Source: Acidobacteriota bacterium | GTDB lineage: Bacteria; Acidobacteriota; Blastocatellia; Pyrinomonadales; Pyrinomonadaceae | Direction of reading: 5' to 3' | DNA: 64,000 nucleotides | NCBI GenBank assembly: GCA_019239425.1 | Contig: JAFAZX010000095.1 | Span: 1-64,000, forward strand | Shown here: positions 52,401-62,058 of the stretch, one piece after another | Numbering within the stretch: the stretch's first letter is position 1 | Layout: each line of letters starts with the position of its first letter | The notes under the pieces: generated by a model | Told to the model about the DNA's origin: nothing | The model's input: only the letters and a program-made list of their open reading frames with translations | Databases searched by the model: none | Program-made: the position numbers and the translations under genes

Positions 52401-52832
52401 TTACCGGGGGAACGAGCCCGGCAGGAAAAACAGGCGCACCGACCAGTACAGCAACAACGCCCCGAGCACGACGTACGCGACCTTCGTGCGGCGCTCGAAC
52501 CGCGCGACGAGCGCGGCGAAGGCCTCGCGCCGCGCCGCGGGCAGGAGCGCCGAGACGGCGAGCGCCGCCAGGCTGACGAGCAGCACCGGCGCGAAGGCGT
52601 GCGCGCGGAGGCCGGACGCGAAGTCGCCGCGCAGGAGCGCCACGGACGCGCGCGTCAGCCCGCAGCCCGGGCAGGGGATGCCCGTCGCAGACTTCAATGG
52701 ACACGGCCACCCCCCGACCCCGGCCGCGACGCACGCGACCTGCGCCGCCGCCAAAGCCGTCACGCCGAGCGCGACGCGGCGGTCGCGCAGGAGCGACGCC
52801 AGAGCGGGGTCTTGCCCTCGGGGGTTGGTCAT
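52401..52832 (-). CDS. DUF2752 domain membrane protein
   Basis: 143 residues from ATG 52832. The family signature is exact: CPLKSATGIPCPGCGLTRAS near residues 44-63, between TM helices. DUF2752 proteins are small membrane proteins of unknown function, often next to other small TM genes as here. Two of its cysteines (CPGCG) may bind metal or a cofactor. The 175-nt gap beyond the start holds the small hairpin GGCCCTTCTAAGGGCC. Confidence 0.85.
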   Translation of the reverse strand: MTNPRGQDPALASLLRDRRVALGVTALAAAQVACVAAGVGGWPCPLKSATGIPCPGCGLTRASVALLRGDFASGLRAHAFAPVLLVSLAALAVSALLPAARREAFAALVARFERRTKVAYVVLGALLLYWSVRLFFLPGSFPR

Positions 52833-53007
52833 AAGGTCTGACTTGTGTCGCGTGCCGCTTGCGGGAGTCAGGCCCTTCTAAGGGCCGGAAGTTACGAACT
52901 GTAAGAGATCGGCGTACAGCTTGTAGAGCGCTTTGGAAAGGACGGGCAATTATATGAAAAAACCGGGATAAGGCAAGAGTAATTTGTGTCGAGTCGGCGG
53001 CGGGCGT

Positions 53008-54975
<1,968 letters not shown>

Positions 54976-54979
<4 letters not shown>

Positions 54980-55806
54980 GCCGCCTCGTCCTGTTCGAAG
55001 GCGGCGACCGTCTGGCCGCGCGAGAAGCGCGCGCGGAAGAGGCGCCAGAGGTTGACGAAGGCGTCCTTGAGCACGCCGCGGTTGACGCTGTCGCTGGCCG
55101 CGCGGTAGTGGATGGGGACTTCCGCGACGCGCCGGCCGTGGCAGTGCGCCTTGATCTCGGTCTGGAAGAAGTGGCCGCGCGAGTTGACGCCGCGGCGCAA
55201 GACCTCTTCGAGCGCCGCGCGCGAGAAGAGTTCGAAGCCGCTCGTCATGTCGGTCAGGCGCGTGCCGAGCAGGGCGTTCGTGAGGAGAGTGCCGCCGCGG
55301 CTGATGACCTCGCGCTTGAGGGAGCTGTCGGTGATGCGCCCGCCGTGCGCGAAGCGCGTGCCGAAGACGCAGTCGTGGCCTTCGGACATCTTCTCGAAGA
55401 AGAGAGGGATGTCCGAGGGCTGGTGGCTGAAGCCGGCGTCTATCTCCAAGACCCAGTCGCAGCCCGAGTCGAGCGCCTCGCGGTAGCCGCGCAGGTACGC
55501 GTCCACGACGCAGCGGTTCTCGGGCGCCCAGACGACGCGCAGTTGCGGCAGGGCCGTTTCGAGTTCCCGCAGGAGGTCGAGCGTGCCGTCGCGGCTGACG
55601 CGGTCGAGGACGGCGAAGAGTGTGACGGACTTGAAGCGGAAGGGTTCGCACGCGGCCAGCACCTCCCGGACGAACGCCTCGGCCGAGTCGCGCTCGTTCG
55701 CCATCGGGCAGACGACGCCCAGGTGGACGCCGGAGGTGACCAAATCAACGGATGCCGCCCGTGAGGCGACGACGCTCTTCGACAAATTACGTTTTGACCC
55801 TTCCAC
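54976..55806 (-). CDS. Glycosyltransferase family 2 (dolichyl-phosphate-mannose-synthase-like)
   Basis: 276 residues from GTG 55806. GVVCPMANERDSAEAFV, AVLDRVSRDGTLDLLREL, LEIDAGFSHQPSDIP with the DxD-like Asp cluster and DMTSGFELFSR match Dpm1/GT2 enzymes that charge a lipid phosphate. No C-terminal TM. No ribosome site is clear, so the start is uncertain. Operon with STELLO and the fucose-synthase-like gene. Confidence 0.82.
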
Positions 55807-55875
55807 GGGGAGATAAAAAAACCGAAGTCAAAGACTCTAACACGACCCCCGAAGTTGCGCGAAACGCCCGGAGGG

Positions 55876-55994
55876 GAGTAGGCAGTAGGCAGTTTGCCTC
55901 TTGCGAAAGTTGTTGTTTTTGTCAGTCCACCCGAATCGAAACAAGAAACTCTCAGGCTTCAGGCTCCGAACTGCCTACTGCCGTCTGCCTACCG
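55876..55994. repeat. YREP-like inverted repeat (GCAGTAGGCAG)
   Basis: GGCAGTAGGCAGTT (55880-55893) pairs with AACTGCCTACTGCC (55969-55982); the flanking GTAGGC units extend the right arm to 55994. The right arm encodes the last residues of the GT87 protein (GGRQTAVGSSEPEA). Confidence 0.85.
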
Positions 55995-57283
55995 CCTACT
56001 TCCTTCACCCCGTCCCACATCATCTTCGCCAGGAACAGCCAGAGGCCAAAGGCGGCGAAGAACTTGAGGGCGTTCGAGAGGCCGAGCACGCCCCGGAGTT
56101 GGAACCAGTCGTCGCGCGGGAGTTCCCAGGCGATGAGGAGGAGCGCCAGGAGCGCCGCCAGCGCCGCGGGCAGGCGCGCCCTCCCCCTCAGCAAAAGGTC
56201 TATCGCGAAGAGCGCCGCCGGCAGCGCGTAGACCAGGTGGTGCTCCCAGGAGAGCGGCGCCACCAGGAACATCATCAGGAGGAAGAGCGAGACGTCCGCG
56301 TCCAGCGTCCTCTCCCCCTGCCCCCGGCGCGACGACCACCACGCGAGTCCGACGGTCGCCGCCCCGACCAGAGCCGCCAGCAGGTACGTGAGCGGCTTCG
56401 TGAACAGGCGCGTCGGGACGCCCAAAACCTCTGGCCTCCTGTCCTGCACGAAGAGCATGAAGCCGTTGATGCTGTGGTTCCAGGGCTCGACCGGGATGAA
56501 GGGGAGGTTGAACGGCCGCAGGCCGTAGCCGCCCGTCGGCGCCACGTTCGCCAGCCAGTCGCCCCACAGACCCTTCGGCAGAATCCACCACGAGACCAGC
56601 CCGTAGAGCGCCACCAGCGCCACCGTCCAGGCCGCCGCCGCGTAACGCTTCCGGATGACGAGCAGCGGCAGCAGGAGGAACGGGTACGTCTTCAACAAAA
56701 TCGAGAGCGACAGAGGCACCGCGACGCTCAGGGCGTGTCCGCCCCGCTTGAGCGCGAGCCACGCGAAGCAGACGAGCACCAGCACTACCAGGTTGATCTG
56801 TCCCCAGGCGAAGTTATCAGCCACGGGGTAGTAGTTCAGTACGTAAACGGTCATCAGCGCGAAGGCCAGCCCGCGCAAAGCTTCGGGCGGCTCGAACGGG
56901 CGGATGCGCAGGAAGAGCAGGTAGAGGATGAGGAGCAGGCAGACGTGGCCGACGACGAGCAGCCGCACCTTCGCCGCGTCGTAGGTCGTGGTCGAGAAGG
57001 GGTAGAAGCAGAGGAGCGAGGGCGGCGGGTAGAGGTAGGGGAAGATGCGCCGCTGCTCGCGCCGGGCGACCTCGTCGAAGGCGCCGTCCACGTAGGGCGA
57101 GCGCCCCTCCTCGAAGACCAGCTTCGCGCCCCAGTAGAGCGTCGGGAAGTCGCCCGGGTACTCGGAGGCCCTCCGGTAGCCCTGCTGGTACAGGAAGGGG
57201 ACGTAGAGGAAGACGAAGAGGCAGACGAGCGCCCGCTGCAACGTCCGGCCCTTCGCCCGCGCGGGCTCCGCGTTCTCGCTCAC
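55952..57283 (-). CDS. GT87-like (DUF2029) membrane glycosyltransferase
   Basis: 443 residues from GTG 57283, whose GTGA overlaps the upstream stop. About ten TM helices. DFPTLYWGAKLVFEEGRSPY with the periplasmic Asp, WGQINLVVLVLVC and PLSWEHHLVYALPAA are typical of GT87/DUF2029 polyprenol-dependent mannosyltransferases. The C terminus GGRQTAVGSSEPEA is encoded by a YREP-like repeat, so the natural end was probably earlier. Start of the surface-glycan set. Confidence 0.85.
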   Translation of the reverse strand: MSENAEPARAKGRTLQRALVCLFVFLYVPFLYQQGYRRASEYPGDFPTLYWGAKLVFEEGRSPYVDGAFDEVARREQRRIFPYLYPPPSLLCFYPFSTTTYDAAKVRLLVVGHVCLLLILYLLFLRIRPFEPPEALRGLAFALMTVYVLNYYPVADNFAWGQINLVVLVLVCFAWLALKRGGHALSVAVPLSLSILLKTYPFLLLPLLVIRKRYAAAAWTVALVALYGLVSWWILPKGLWGDWLANVAPTGGYGLRPFNLPFIPVEPWNHSINGFMLFVQDRRPEVLGVPTRLFTKPLTYLLAALVGAATVGLAWWSSRRGQGERTLDADVSLFLLMMFLVAPLSWEHHLVYALPAALFAIDLLLRGRARLPAALAALLALLLIAWELPRDDWFQLRGVLGLSNALKFFAAFGLWLFLAKMMWDGVKEVGGRQTAVGSSEPEA

Positions 57284-57789
57284 AGCGGCTGGCTCAGAAT
57301 CTGGACGAGGTCGGAGCCCTGGCCGTAGTCGATGTTCGAAATCCTCCAGCCGGCCTTCGTGTTGACGAGGCGGAATTCGATGCGAACCTTCTGGTCGAAG
57401 TTCATGAAGGTGACCGGGACGGTGGCCGTGGTTCCTTTGACGGCCCCGGCGCCGACGCGGAAGTTCTTGATCTGCGTGTCCTGCGCGTTGTAGAGCGGGT
57501 CGAAGTCGAGGTTGCCGACCTCGTCCTGGTTCGGGCGCGTCGCGTCCTTCCAGATGAGCGCGGCCAGCTTCTGGTCGAAGAACCTCTGCTGGAGCTTGCG
57601 CCCCTGCTTCTCGAAGACGTGGCCGTAGCCGTTGCGGTGGACACGGTACAGCTCTTTGACGACCGTCTCGGGCAGGCTGAGCACGGGGACGCCTTCGAGC
57701 TTCTCTTTGGGGAGCGGGGTGATGCCCGTCTGCGCCGGGGCGGAGACCGCGCACGTCAGGATGAAGAGGGAAAGGATGACCTTCCGCAT
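57280..57789 (-). CDS. Secreted DUF3828-like protein
   Basis: 169 residues from ATG 57789, behind CAAGGAGAG. Signal peptide to about residue 20. ELYRVHRNGYGHVFEKQGRK, FFDQKLAALIWKDA and NTKAGWRISNIDYGQG fit the DUF3828 / NTF2-like family of exported proteins. Function unknown. Coupled to the GT87 gene by GTGA overlap. Confidence 0.75.
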   Translation of the reverse strand: MRKVILSLFILTCAVSAPAQTGITPLPKEKLEGVPVLSLPETVVKELYRVHRNGYGHVFEKQGRKLQQRFFDQKLAALIWKDATRPNQDEVGNLDFDPLYNAQDTQIKNFRVGAGAVKGTTATVPVTFMNFDQKVRIEFRLVNTKAGWRISNIDYGQGSDLVQILSQPL

Positions 57790-57821
57790 GCTGTAAAACT
57801 CTCCTTGGGGTGTAGGGGATT

Positions 57822-58232
57822 TTAGATAGTGCCGAGGATCGAGGCGAAGAACTCCTTGTCCTTCGCGTGGGTCAAAAACCCTGTGACGCTCCCGCGCTCG
57901 ACCCAGCGCGCCTCGGGGTTGTCGGCGTCCTGCGGCGCGAGTTCCGTCTCGTCGGTGCTGAAGAGGAACAGGTGAATCGTCTTCAGCTCCGAGCGGTCTT
58001 CGCCGCCGTCGGCGCCGAGGCGGTAGCGCGTGTAGCTGCCGAGCGGCCGGACTAGCTCCAGACGCTCGACGCCCGTCTCCTCGCGAATCTCCCTGCGCGC
58101 GGCTTCGAGCGGCGACTCGCCGTCTTCCAGATGGCCCTTCGGCAGAGACCAGCTCGTCCCGTGCTGGCTGACCAGAAGGACAAGCCCCTCGGGGTTGAGC
58201 ACCACGCCGCCCGCGCTCTCCGTGTGAATCAT
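57822..58232 (-). CDS. Nudix hydrolase
   Basis: 136 residues from ATG 58232. The Nudix box GHLEDGESPLEAARREIREE plus TGVE is complete. HTESAGGVVLNPEGLVLLV starts the fold. An open extension to 58328 encodes SSSLITHHSSLITF, which comes from the inverted repeat at 58261-58342 and is unlikely to be real. Substrate is a nucleoside diphosphate derivative, unspecified. Ends 33 nt upstream of the DUF3828 gene. Confidence 0.85.
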   Translation of the reverse strand: MIHTESAGGVVLNPEGLVLLVSQHGTSWSLPKGHLEDGESPLEAARREIREETGVERLELVRPLGSYTRYRLGADGGEDRSELKTIHLFLFSTDETELAPQDADNPEARWVERGSVTGFLTHAKDKEFFASILGTI

Positions 58233-58260
58233 GCGCCCTCTCGCCGCCTTCACAAGGAAG

Positions 58261-58342
58261 GTGATGAGTGATGAGTGATGAGTGATAAGAGAAGACGAGA
58301 GCCGTTCTTCTTTCTTATCACTTATCACTCATCACTCATCAC
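58261..58342. repeat. Inverted repeat of GTGATGAGTGAT units
   Basis: Arms 58261-58289 and 58314-58342 (29 bp, one mismatch) are made of near-direct ATGAGTG repeats. It sits in the gap between the MpaB-like and Nudix genes. Confidence 0.88.
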
Positions 58343-58393
58343 GCACTCACGCGGCCAGCTAAACACAACTCGGGATAGTTGACAAGGCCGCGC

Positions 58394-59212
58394 TCAGGCG
58401 GGCGGGCGCTCAAGCCCTGCGAGGTCTTTCCAGTAGCGCGGGTGCAGCAGCAGGCGGCGCAGCATCGGCCGCAGGCCGGGCACGGGAAGCGCGGCGTACA
58501 CGTCCACGGCCGCCGAGAAGAGCGAACGTCTTTTGAGCCGCAGCAGGCGGCGCACGCGCTCCGGCGCGAGCAGCGCCTGAACCTGTAGCAGCAACTGATA
58601 ACGCCACTCGCCGAGGTGCCGCCGGTAAGAGTCGTAGAGCATGGCCGTGTGCTTCCCGTAGGCGAGGTCGTGCCCCATGTGCGCACGCCGGTCTTCGCGC
58701 CAGCGCTCGTAGTCCTCGGGCAGGGCTTTGACGTTCAGCCCCTCGCCGACCCTTTTGAAGACCGCGTACAACTCTTCACGCTCGCCCTTCGTCAACGCGC
58801 CGTAGAGCATCCGGTGCGCGCGCTCGGAGTAATCGACGAGCATGTAGAGCACGTCGCGGAAGGCCCACTCCGGGATCGTCTGCCCGCGCAGGCGTTCGAC
58901 GCCCGCGTGCGCCGCGTTGATGCCTTGCAGCGTGCGCCGCGCCGTCCCCTCGTCGGCGAAGACGATCTCGCGCGCGTAGCGCACGGTCGAGAAGAGGCGG
59001 CCGACCGGGTCGTTCGGAATCCTGCCCGTGAAGAAGAGCCAGTCCACCGCCTTGTTCAGGGCGAACTCCGCGGCCGAGCCTGCGAAGATGAGGAGCACGA
59101 CCTCCGGGTCTCCCCAAATCTTCCGCACCACCGACCCGCGCGCGACGAACTCACGCCGCTTCGGCCCGGCGTCAACAGAGACTGCCTCGACGTTTCCTTG
59201 CGCGCCGTTCAC
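58394..59212 (-). CDS. MpaB/rubber-oxygenase-like (DUF2236) protein
   Basis: 272 residues from GTG 59212, overlapping the cupin stop as GTGA. The DUF2236/MpaB pattern is present: VVRKIWGDPEVVLLIFAGS, FSTVRYAREIVFADEGTARR, NAAHAGVE with a haem-ligand-type His, and EWAFRDVLYMLVDYSERAHR. Family members are haem oxygenases or related proteins (MpaB, Lcp). A typical helix-rich soluble protein; substrate unknown. Translation is coupled to a cupin. Confidence 0.8.
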   Translation of the reverse strand: MNGAQGNVEAVSVDAGPKRREFVARGSVVRKIWGDPEVVLLIFAGSAAEFALNKAVDWLFFTGRIPNDPVGRLFSTVRYAREIVFADEGTARRTLQGINAAHAGVERLRGQTIPEWAFRDVLYMLVDYSERAHRMLYGALTKGEREELYAVFKRVGEGLNVKALPEDYERWREDRRAHMGHDLAYGKHTAMLYDSYRRHLGEWRYQLLLQVQALLAPERVRRLLRLKRRSLFSAAVDVYAALPVPGLRPMLRRLLLHPRYWKDLAGLERPPA

Positions 59213-59565
59213 TTCGTGTAGCTGTCGGCCCCGAGGAAGTGGAGCGAGACGTAGGGCTCTTCCCCGACGACCCAGCTATCGTGCGGCGCCGAGGGGACGT
59301 GAAAGAGTGTGCCGGGCGTGAGGTCGAAGACTTCGCCGCCGACCATCGCGGCGACGGCGTGGCCCGAGACGACGAGGCCGACGTGCTCGACCTCGCAGAA
59401 GGGGGTGCCGGCCAGAGGGCTGACGTGCACAGACCACTTCCACCCGGGCTGGTACGTCGCGCGGCCGACGGTGAGGCCGCCGACGCGCACGACCTCGAAC
59501 CGGCCCAGCTCGAACTCGCGCGTCTCGTCGGGCTGCTCGAAACGTTTGAGGATGACTTCGTGCAT
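59209..59565 (-). CDS. Cupin-domain protein
   Basis: 118 residues from ATG 59565. Single cupin: GWKWSVHVSPLAGTPFCEVEHVGLVVSG for motif 1 with His residues and the Glu, and PGTLFHVPSAPHDSWVV for motif 2. Probable metal site for a small dioxygenase- or binding-type role. Forms a two-gene unit with the MpaB-like gene. Confidence 0.85.
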   Translation of the reverse strand: MHEVILKRFEQPDETREFELGRFEVVRVGGLTVGRATYQPGWKWSVHVSPLAGTPFCEVEHVGLVVSGHAVAAMVGGEVFDLTPGTLFHVPSAPHDSWVVGEEPYVSLHFLGADSYTK

Positions 59566-59608
59566 CGGTGATTCACTCTCGGTTAAAGGGGAATGAGCGA
59601 CGACGCGG

Positions 59609-59614
59609 ATTATA
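59609..59614 (-). promoter_or_regulatory. Predicted -10 box of the cupin/MpaB operon
   Basis: Minus-strand TATAAT (59614-59609) is a perfect -10, 44 nt before ATG 59565; the -35 region (TTCCCG) is weak. Confidence 0.5.
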
Positions 59615-59709
59615 CAGCGCCGCCGCGGCCGCGGGAACTTCGCACGCCCCTCCCGACCCGCGCTCCTCTGTGCGCTCCCTTACGCTCGTGCCCCTCTGTA
59701 AAAAAGTAG

Positions 59710-59739
59710 TTGCGCGCCGCCGGACGGCTGCTCTATATT
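59710..59739 (+). promoter_or_regulatory. Predicted promoter of the subtilase gene
   Basis: TTGCGC (59710-59715), an 18-bp spacer and TATATT (59734-59739). The transcript would have a leader of about 200 nt before ATG 59946. The 380-nt gap 59566-59945 also has a CAGACTCC...GGAGTCTG hairpin (about 59820-59858); nothing else is recognised in it. Confidence 0.5.
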
Positions 59740-59945
59740 GCACAGCACTCACCAGTAGACTTCAGCCGAACACCGGGGCCGACGCTTCTACTTTTTCCCG
59801 ACTCTTGCCCGCAGACTGACAGACTCCACCCCTGAGTTTAGACGCGACGGGAGTCTGCCCTTTCGCCCTGTTTGCCTTGACACCCCGCGGCGGGCCGAGC
59901 GCCCGTCGTCAGGTTTCAGACATCCGACAGACCTTTGGAGGGAAA

Positions 59946-61157
59946 ATGAGAAAGACGCTTTTACTGCTCGCCACGCTCGCCCTGTCGCTCACCGCTTTGA
60001 CCTTTACCGGCTCGCGCTCCTCGGCCAGCCCGGCACCGGCTGCGCGCAAGGGGCAGAAGCTCCACAAGAAAGAGAAGGCCATCCCCGGCAACTACATCGT
60101 CGTCCTCGACGACGTGGCCGCCGGCCAGCCCGGCGCCTTTTCGCAGGCCGACCAGATTACGGACGTGCTCGTCTCGGCCTACGGCGGCAAGGTCAAGAAT
60201 CGCTGGAAGCACGCCCTCAACGGCTACTCCGCCGAGATGACCGAGGACGAGGCGCTCGCCCTCAGCGAAGACCCGCGCGTCCAGTTCGTCGAAGAGGATC
60301 AGGAGTACACCATCAACACGACGCAGTCGGGCGCGACCTGGGGCCTCGACCGCATCGACCAGCGCAACCGGCCGCTCTCGGGCACCTACACCTACAACTG
60401 GACTGGCTCGGGCGTGCGCGCCTACGTCATCGACACCGGCATCCGCACCACGCACACGCAGTTCGGCGGGCGCGCCGCCGTCTCGGCCGACTTCGTCGGC
60501 GACGGCCGCAACGGGCAGGACTGCAACGGCCACGGCACGCACGTCGCCGGCACCATCGGCGGCTCGACTTACGGCGTCGCCAAGAGCGTCAGCCTGCGCG
60601 CCGTGCGCGTGCTCAACTGCCAGGGGTCGGGCACGACCTCGGGCGTCATCTCTGGCGTCAACTGGGTCGCCGCGAACCGCGTGCTCCCGGCCGTGGCGAA
60701 CATGAGCCTCGGCGGCGGCGCCTCTTCGGCGCTCGACTCGGCCGTCAACAGCGCCATCAACGCGGGCGTGACCTTCGCCGTCGCGGCCGGCAACGAGACG
60801 CAGGACGCCTGCAACGTCTCGCCGGCCCGCACGGCAGCGGCCATCACGGTCGGCTCGACGACCTCGACGGACGCGCGCTCGTCCTTCTCGAACTTCGGCA
60901 CGTGCGTGGACATCTTCGCGCCCGGCTCTTCGATCACCTCGGCGTGGGCCACGTCCGACACGGCGACGAACACGATCTCGGGCACGTCGATGGCGACGCC
61001 GCACGTCGCGGGCGTGGCGGCGCTCTACCTGCAAGGGCACACCACCGCCTCGAACGCGACCGTGCGCAACGCCCTCGTCAACGGCGCGACGACGAACGTC
61101 ATCACGGGCGCGGGGACGGGCTCGCCCAACCGCCTGCTCTACTCGCTCTTCTTCTGA
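59946..61157 (+). CDS. Secreted S8 family serine peptidase (proteinase-K-like subtilase)
   Basis: 403 residues from ATG 59946 (TTTGGAGGGAAA upstream). Signal peptide to about 33; I9 inhibitor propeptide about 45-118 (GNYIVVLDD, FVEEDQEYTI). Catalytic triad: Asp163 in VIDTGI, His196 in GHGTHVAG, Ser348 in GTSMATPHVAG. The WGLDRIDQRNRPL segment and CNGHGTHVAGTIGG are those of the proteinase K clade. Extracellular endopeptidase with broad specificity. It is followed by a strong intrinsic terminator and has its own promoter, so a single-gene unit. Confidence 0.95.
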   Translation: MRKTLLLLATLALSLTALTFTGSRSSASPAPAARKGQKLHKKEKAIPGNYIVVLDDVAAGQPGAFSQADQITDVLVSAYGGKVKNRWKHALNGYSAEMTEDEALALSEDPRVQFVEEDQEYTINTTQSGATWGLDRIDQRNRPLSGTYTYNWTGSGVRAYVIDTGIRTTHTQFGGRAAVSADFVGDGRNGQDCNGHGTHVAGTIGGSTYGVAKSVSLRAVRVLNCQGSGTTSGVISGVNWVAANRVLPAVANMSLGGGASSALDSAVNSAINAGVTFAVAAGNETQDACNVSPARTAAAITVGSTTSTDARSSFSNFGTCVDIFAPGSSITSAWATSDTATNTISGTSMATPHVAGVAALYLQGHTTASNATVRNALVNGATTNVITGAGTGSPNRLLYSLFF

Positions 61158-61218
61158 GGCCGGCCCGGGCCTCCCAACGAAACCGCGGGGCGGCCGTCTC
61201 CCCGCCGCCCCGCGGCCG

Positions 61219-61261
61219 AAAGCCGGCGCGAACGCCCTTGACGTTCGCGCCGGCTTTTTTT
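61219..61261 (+). terminator. Rho-independent terminator of the subtilase gene
   Basis: AAAGCCGGCGCGAACG (61219-61234), loop CCCTTGA, CGTTCGCGCCGGCTTT (61242-61257), a 16-bp perfect stem running into a T-tract to 61261. Confidence 0.93.
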
Positions 61262-61282
61262 GCGCTAGAATGTGGCGAAGAA

Positions 61283-61386
61283 AGTAGGCGGTAGGCAGCC
61301 GCTCCGCGTTAAGTCATTTGAAGAATTTCAAAAGGCAGTTGCATGAAGGTTCTTAACTGCCTGCTGCCATCTGCCTACTGCCTACT
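61283..61386. repeat. YREP-like inverted repeat upstream of pncA
   Basis: AGTAGGCGGTAGGCAG (61283-61298) pairs with CTGCCTACTGCCTACT (61371-61386), one mismatch. CCGCTCCGCGT after the left arm is shared with the element at 42.9 kb. Confidence 0.83.
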
Positions 61387-61407
61387 GTCCATCGGAGGTG
61401 AACCGAG

Positions 61408-61965
61408 ATGTCAACGCAGGCCGGCCGGCGGGCGCTTATCGTCGTGGACGTGCAGAACGACTTCTGCCCGGGCGGGTCGCTCGCCGTCGCGCACGGCGAC
61501 GAGGTGGTCGGGCCGCTCAACCGCCTCATCAAAGAGTTCCTCGAACGCGGCGAGCCGGTCTACCAGAGCCGCGACTGGCACCCGGCCGCGACCAAACACT
61601 TCCAGGCCTACGGCGGGACGTGGCCCGTCCACTGCGTGCAGAACACGCACGGCGCGGAGTTCCACAAAGACCTGATTGAAGACCCGCGCGTCCGCGTCGT
61701 CTCGAAGGGCCTGGGCGACGAGGACAACTACTCCGCCTTCGACGGGACGGCGCTCGCCGAAGAGTTGCGCCGCGAGGGCGTCGAAGAGGTCTGGGTCGGC
61801 GGCCTCGCCACGGACTACTGCGTCAAGAACACCGTGCTCGACGCGCGCCGCGCGGGCTTCCGCGTCCGCGCCCTCCGAGACGCCATGCGCGCCGTCAACC
61901 TCCAACCCGGCGACGACCAGCGCGCCCTCGCCGAGATGCGCGCCGCCGGCGCCGAAGTCGTTTAG
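61408..61965 (+). CDS. pncA: Nicotinamidase
   Basis: 185 residues from ATG 61408, with TCGGAGGTGA upstream. Catalytic triad Asp14 (VVDVQNDF), Lys100 (VVSKGLGD) and Cys138 (TDYCVKNT); metal-binding D-x-H in SRDWHPAATKHF. It deamidates nicotinamide to nicotinate, feeding the pncB product's reaction next door (Preiss-Handler NAD salvage). Cytoplasmic. Confidence 0.93.
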   Translation: MSTQAGRRALIVVDVQNDFCPGGSLAVAHGDEVVGPLNRLIKEFLERGEPVYQSRDWHPAATKHFQAYGGTWPVHCVQNTHGAEFHKDLIEDPRVRVVSKGLGDEDNYSAFDGTALAEELRREGVEEVWVGGLATDYCVKNTVLDARRAGFRVRALRDAMRAVNLQPGDDQRALAEMRAAGAEVV

Positions 61966-62058
61966 GTTTTGGGTGCTGGGTTCTGGGTGTTGGGTTAGTT
62001 TCAGCCGCGCCCCCTGGAATGCCAACACCTAAAACCCAGCACCCGACACCCAGCACCT
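61964..62058. repeat. Inverted repeat of GGGTGCTGGG units between pncA and pncB
   Basis: The left half (61964-61994) has GGGTGCTGGGTTCTGG; the right half (62022-62058) carries its complement with a few mismatches. The right half ends directly at the pncB ATG (62059), leaving no separate ribosome site. Confidence 0.75.
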
